A stretch of 16,084 bases of DNA, taken from positions 1 through 16,084 of the forward strand of contig JBLRWQ010000066.1 of assembly GCA_047921175.1 (NCBI GenBank), in the 5' to 3' direction. Source of the DNA: T1Sed10-7 sp047921175 (GTDB taxonomy: Bacteria; Actinomycetota; Nitriliruptoria; Nitriliruptorales; Nitriliruptoraceae). How positions within the stretch are numbered: the stretch's first letter is position 1; each line of letters begins with the position of its first letter. Below the pieces are notes generated by a model. It did no database searches. It was not told the origin of the DNA and saw only the letters and a program-made list of their open reading frames with translations. A program made the translations under genes and the position numbers. Positions 13,672 through 16,084 of this stretch are shown in pieces.

Positions 13672-14526
13672 TCAGCCGTAGCGTCCGGTGAGGAACGCCT
13701 CGGTCCGCGGGTCGCGTGCCGCGGTGAACAGCCGCTCCGTCGGTCCGGCCTCGACGAGGTGGCCCGCGGGGAGCCCGGTCAGCTCGTCCAGCTCCACGGT
13801 CAGGAACGCGGTCCGGTCCGAGACCCGGGCGGCCTGCGCCAGGTCGTGGGTCACGAGCACCGTCGTGACGCTGTCCCCCAGCTGCCGGAGCAGCGCCTCG
13901 ATCCGCAGCGTGGCCGGCTGGTCGAGGGACGAGGTCGGCTCGTCCAGCAGCAGCACGTCGGGCTCGACCGCCAGCGACCGCGCGAGGCACAGCCGCTGCT
14001 GCTGCCCGGCCGACAGGACCCGGGCATCGCGGGTGAGGTCGTCACGGACCTCCTCCCACAGCCCCGCGCGACGCAGCGCCCGCTCGACCGCGGCGTCGAG
14101 CCCGCGACGCCGGCCCCTGAGCCGCAGCCCGAAGGCCACGTTGTGCCGGATGGAGCCGGCGAAGGGCGCGGGACGCTCCCCGACCAGACCGAGGTGCTGC
14201 CGGACGACGACCGGATCGACCGGCGAGGCGTAGAGATCCTCCCCGTGGTAGCTGACCCGGCCGGAGATCTCCGTACCGGGCTCCAGCTCGAGCGTGCGGT
14301 TGAGCGTGCGCAGCAGGGAGGTCTTCCCGCTGCCCGACGGCCCGATGACCGCCGTGATGCGGCCCGCGGGGATGTCGAGGTCCACCTCCGCCAGGACCGG
14401 CCGGCCCCCACGTAGGACCCGCAACCGCCGCAGCGCGAGGAGCGGGGCCGCCACCGGTTCGACCGCAGGTGCGGACACCACCGCAGGCTGGAGCCCTCGC
14501 AGCGCGCGTGGTGCCGGCGTCGCCAT
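13672..14526 (-). CDS. PstB-like phosphate ABC transporter ATP-binding protein (diverged, isolated)
   Basis: This 284-residue ABC ATPase resembles PstB most closely. The PstB-type ends are clear: THDLAQAARVSDRTAF (226-241), EAGPTERLF (259-267) and a C-terminal TEAFLTGRYG. Walker A is GPSGSGKT (62-69), Walker B is VLLLDEP (191-197) with SSLD after it, and the switch is His227. Two core positions differ from the family: the Q-loop reads LGLVGERPAPF, with Glu117 where Gln is expected, and the signature is LSAGQQQR rather than LSGGQQQR. A Pro/Ala-rich extension of about 28 residues precedes the domain. No pstS, pstC or pstA is in the window. The ATG at 14524-14526 has a GAGGGA 6 nt upstream. Gene order suggests a link to phoU2, though 131 bp and a promoter separate them. 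Confidence 0.88.
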   Translation of the reverse strand: MATPAPRALRGLQPAVVSAPAVEPVAAPLLALRRLRVLRGGRPVLAEVDLDIPAGRITAVIGPSGSGKTSLLRTLNRTLELEPGTEISGRVSYHGEDLYASPVDPVVVRQHLGLVGERPAPFAGSIRHNVAFGLRLRGRRRGLDAAVERALRRAGLWEEVRDDLTRDARVLSAGQQQRLCLARSLAVEPDVLLLDEPTSSLDQPATLRIEALLRQLGDSVTTVLVTHDLAQAARVSDRTAFLTVELDELTGLPAGHLVEAGPTERLFTAARDPRTEAFLTGRYG

Positions 14527-14552
14527 CTGGCTCCCTCGCTCCGGGGCGCACG

Positions 14553-14558
14553 ACCCTA
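14553..14558 (-). promoter_or_regulatory. Candidate -10 box for the pstB-like gene
   Basis: On the minus strand TAGGGT would place a start near 14546 with a leader of about 20 nt containing GAGGGA. No PHO-box repeat is visible here and the -35 is poor. Confidence 0.25.
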
Positions 14559-14588
14559 CGTCACGTCCGGGCCGGCCGCGCCCTCGCG

Positions 14589-14594
14589 TACGCT
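14589..14594 (+). promoter_or_regulatory. Candidate -10 box for the alpha/beta hydrolase gene
   Basis: TACGCT, the same hexamer as at ispH, predicts a start near 14601 and a leader of about 26 nt carrying the strong GGAGGAGG site (14613-14620) ahead of the GTG at 14627. The -35 position is unconvincing. Confidence 0.35.
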
Positions 14595-14626
14595 GCCGCG
14601 CGTGCCGAGAGCGGAGGAGGCCAGGC

Positions 14627-15601
14627 GTGGCCGGTTGGCGACACCCCTGGCCGGACCGTGGCGGTCACGAGTGGGCCAAGGACCGCCTCGCGACCAGCAG
14701 CGACGGGGCCCGGATCGCCTACGCGGTGCGGGGGCCGGTGGACGCCCCGGCGGTGCTGCTGTGCGCCGGGTTCCTGTGCCCCGACAACTTCTGGCGTGAC
14801 CTCGGCCCTGGCCTGGCCCGGGACCACCGGGTCGTCATGCTCAACTACCGAGGCGTGGGGGCCTCCAGCGAGGCCCGGGGGGCCGCCCTGCCGCCCGATG
14901 CGCAGGGCTACGCCCTGGACCTGCTGGCGGCCGACGTCGCAGCGGTCGCCGATGCGGAGGGGCTGACCCAGGCCACGGTGGTCGGGCACTCGATGGGGGT
15001 GCAGGTCGCCCTGGCGCTGTGGCGTGCCCGACCCGACCTGGTCGCTCGCCTGGCGCTGGTCGCCGGCCCGTACGCCTCGCCCCTGCTGACCTTCTACGGC
15101 TCCTGGGTGGCCGCCGCGGTGTTCCCCATCGTGTCCATGGGCGTGCCGGCGCTGCCCCGCGCGGTGAGCGGCATCGCGATGCGCGCCCTGGAACTGCCGA
15201 TCACCCTGCCCGTCGCCCGCGCGATCCGGGCGCTCGGGCCCCTGACGCCCGACGACGGGATGCGCGGCTACCGCTGGCACCTGAGCCGGGTGGACCCCCG
15301 CACCGCGATCTGGACCGCCCGGGGCATGCACGACTTCGACCCGACCGCGTGGCTGACCGAGGTGACCGCGCCGGCCGTGGTCGTGGTCGGCTCCGAGGAC
15401 GCCTGGACCCCGGCCGAGGTCGGGGCGCAGCTCGTGCACCTGCTCCCTGACGCCGAGCTCACGGTGCTGCCCGAGGGCAGCCACGGGCTGCCGCTGGAGT
15501 TCCCGGCCGAGATCGAGGCCCGGATCCGCGCGCTCGAGGCACGGGTTGCGGGCGGGGTGGCCGCGCCGGCCGAGGGTGACCCGGCGGCGGTCGCTCAGTA
15601 G
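14627..15601 (+). CDS. Alpha/beta hydrolase
   Basis: This 324-residue hydrolase has a complete catalytic triad: nucleophile Ser122 in GHSMG (120-124), acid Asp258 in VVGSEDAWTP, and His286 in EGSHGLPLE. The oxyanion region follows the strand VLLCAGFL (43-50), and LNYRGVGAS (72-80) is the usual arginine-glycine turn before the nucleophile elbow. Residues from about 150 to 235 form a hydrophobic cap that would shape the substrate pocket. Relatives include esterases, haloperoxidase-like and C-C bond hydrolases; the substrate cannot be told from sequence. The GTG at 14627 is chosen for its near-perfect GGAGGAGG site six bases upstream. The start codon at 14602 is in another frame. No signal peptide is seen. 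Its end overlaps the convergent glpX gene by 7 bp. Confidence 0.93.
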   Translation: MAGWRHPWPDRGGHEWAKDRLATSSDGARIAYAVRGPVDAPAVLLCAGFLCPDNFWRDLGPGLARDHRVVMLNYRGVGASSEARGAALPPDAQGYALDLLAADVAAVADAEGLTQATVVGHSMGVQVALALWRARPDLVARLALVAGPYASPLLTFYGSWVAAAVFPIVSMGVPALPRAVSGIAMRALELPITLPVARAIRALGPLTPDDGMRGYRWHLSRVDPRTAIWTARGMHDFDPTAWLTEVTAPAVVVVGSEDAWTPAEVGAQLVHLLPDAELTVLPEGSHGLPLEFPAEIEARIRALEARVAGGVAAPAEGDPAAVAQ

Positions 15602-15607
15602 AGCACC
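15589..15607. terminator. Hairpin over the overlapping stop codons of the hydrolase gene and glpX
   Basis: GGT-(c)-GCTC pairs with GAGC-ACC around the loop AGTA, giving a 7-bp stem with one bulged base. The stem-loop covers both convergent stop codons (TAG at 15599-15601 on plus, TGA at 15597-15595 on minus). Possible bidirectional terminator; weak evidence. Confidence 0.3.
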
Positions 15608-16084
15608 GAGGCGTACTCGTTCAGCTTGTCGAGGCGGTGGCGCGCCCGGACCGTGCGGACCGTCCCGGACTTGGCGCGCATCACCAGCGACTCGGTCGTG
15701 GCGCCGCGCCGGTCGAAGGCGACCCCCCGCAGCAGCTGGCTGGGGGTGATGCCCGTGCAGGCGATGAACGCGTCGTCGCCGGAGACGAGGTCGTCCTGGG
15801 TGAGGATCTGGTCGAGGTCGTAGCCGCCGGCCAGCGCGGCGGCCCGTTCGCTGTCCGAACGCGGCCACAGGCGGCCCAGCATCTGCCCGTCCAACGCCTT
15901 GACCGCGCAGGCGGTGATGACGCCCTCTGGCGTCCCACCGATGCCGTACAGCACGTCGATCTGCGGCCGCTCCGCCCAGGCCGCGACCAGCCCGGCGGCC
16001 ACGTCCCCGTCGGTGATCAGCTGGAGGCGGCAGCCGGCCTCCCGCACCCGCCGCTTGGCCTCATCGTGGCGCTCGCGGTCGAGC
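15595..16084 (-). CDS. glpX: Class II fructose-1,6-bisphosphatase GlpX (partial, N-terminus off window)
   Basis: The frame stays open to the right edge, giving the C-terminal 163 residues of a protein that is normally about 330 long. GlpX removes the 1-phosphate from fructose-1,6-bisphosphate in gluconeogenesis, with metal cofactors. The edge reads LDRERHDEAKRRVREAGCRL and continues with the family segment LITDGDVAAGL. GIGGTPEGVITACAVKALDGQMLGRLWP, split over several strands, is the conserved sugar-phosphate-binding region, and ACTGITPSQLLRGV and SLVMRAKSGTVR near the end match GlpX closely. The GTG at 16045-16047 is not the real start because coding homology continues upstream of it. The gene is intact as far as visible. 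Confidence 0.95.
   Translation of the reverse strand, partial: LDRERHDEAKRRVREAGCRLQLITDGDVAAGLVAAWAERPQIDVLYGIGGTPEGVITACAVKALDGQMLGRLWPRSDSERAAALAGGYDLDQILTQDDLVSGDDAFIACTGITPSQLLRGVAFDRRGATTESLVMRAKSGTVRTVRARHRLDKLNEYASVLY

Noticed and set aside
14602..14604. GTG 8 nt after TACGCT as a leaderless start for the hydrolase
   Set aside because: It is in a different frame, giving a 65-residue junk translation; the GTG at 14627 has a near-perfect ribosome site in the correct frame.
14561..15868. 435-residue minus-strand open frame
   Set aside because: Antisense to the alpha/beta hydrolase and out of frame with glpX; no recognisable motif.

Overview
The window is a compact, very GC-rich stretch of bacterial chromosome with a third-codon-position bias to G or C. 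It fits an actinobacterium. The gene content agrees: a mycothiol-type deacetylase with the MshB-like HPHPDDE and HPDH metal motifs, a RegX3/SenX3-like phosphate two-component pair, two adjacent CeoB/CeoC-like TrkA proteins, frequent GTG starts, 4-bp start/stop overlaps, and candidate -10 boxes of the form TAnnnT. I cannot assign a genus. A deep-branching actinobacterial lineage is only a guess. I see no mobile element, CRISPR array, tRNA or rRNA, and no gene-free stretch above 300 bp; the largest gap is 177 bp.

Left part (1-4432). A truncated lipoprotein gene (minus) diverges from upp, uracil phosphoribosyltransferase (plus), across a 74-bp region that may hold one shared, symmetric -10 element. 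A minus-strand operon follows: MshB/Mca-like PIG-L deacetylase, then a flavin reductase-fold protein, then a YjbQ-family protein. Divergent from it is a complete ribonuclease D.

Middle part (4433-9325). ispH (minus, apparently leaderless) diverges from a five-gene potassium uptake operon. Its order is trkA1, trkA2, a 43-codon single-helix membrane peptide, trkH, and a twice-membrane-spanning protein with a probable OB-like outer domain. The last four genes are joined by 4-bp overlaps (ATGA, GTGA, GTGA), so this looks like one translationally coupled unit. A perfect 11-bp GC hairpin sits in its leader.

Right part (9326-14526) is a phosphate-sensing island. A response regulator and a sensor kinase overlap by 4 bp and continue into nth (endonuclease III). 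phoU diverges from the regulator across only 41 bp. Facing it is a second, diverged PhoU. Upstream of that is a PstB-like ATPase with altered Q-loop and signature residues and no permease or phosphate-binding gene nearby. Between the PstB and the second phoU is a clear candidate PHO box: 11-bp-phased GTTCACC repeats read toward phoU2. The local wiring would be: kinase and regulator respond to phosphate, PhoU and PstB relay transporter state, and the second PhoU is induced by the regulator.

The right edge holds an alpha/beta hydrolase (plus) whose last 7 bp overlap the end of a truncated glpX (minus), class II fructose-1,6-bisphosphatase.

All five convergent gene junctions are extremely tight (16 bp or less, one overlapping), and small hairpins sit on the stop codons in several of them.
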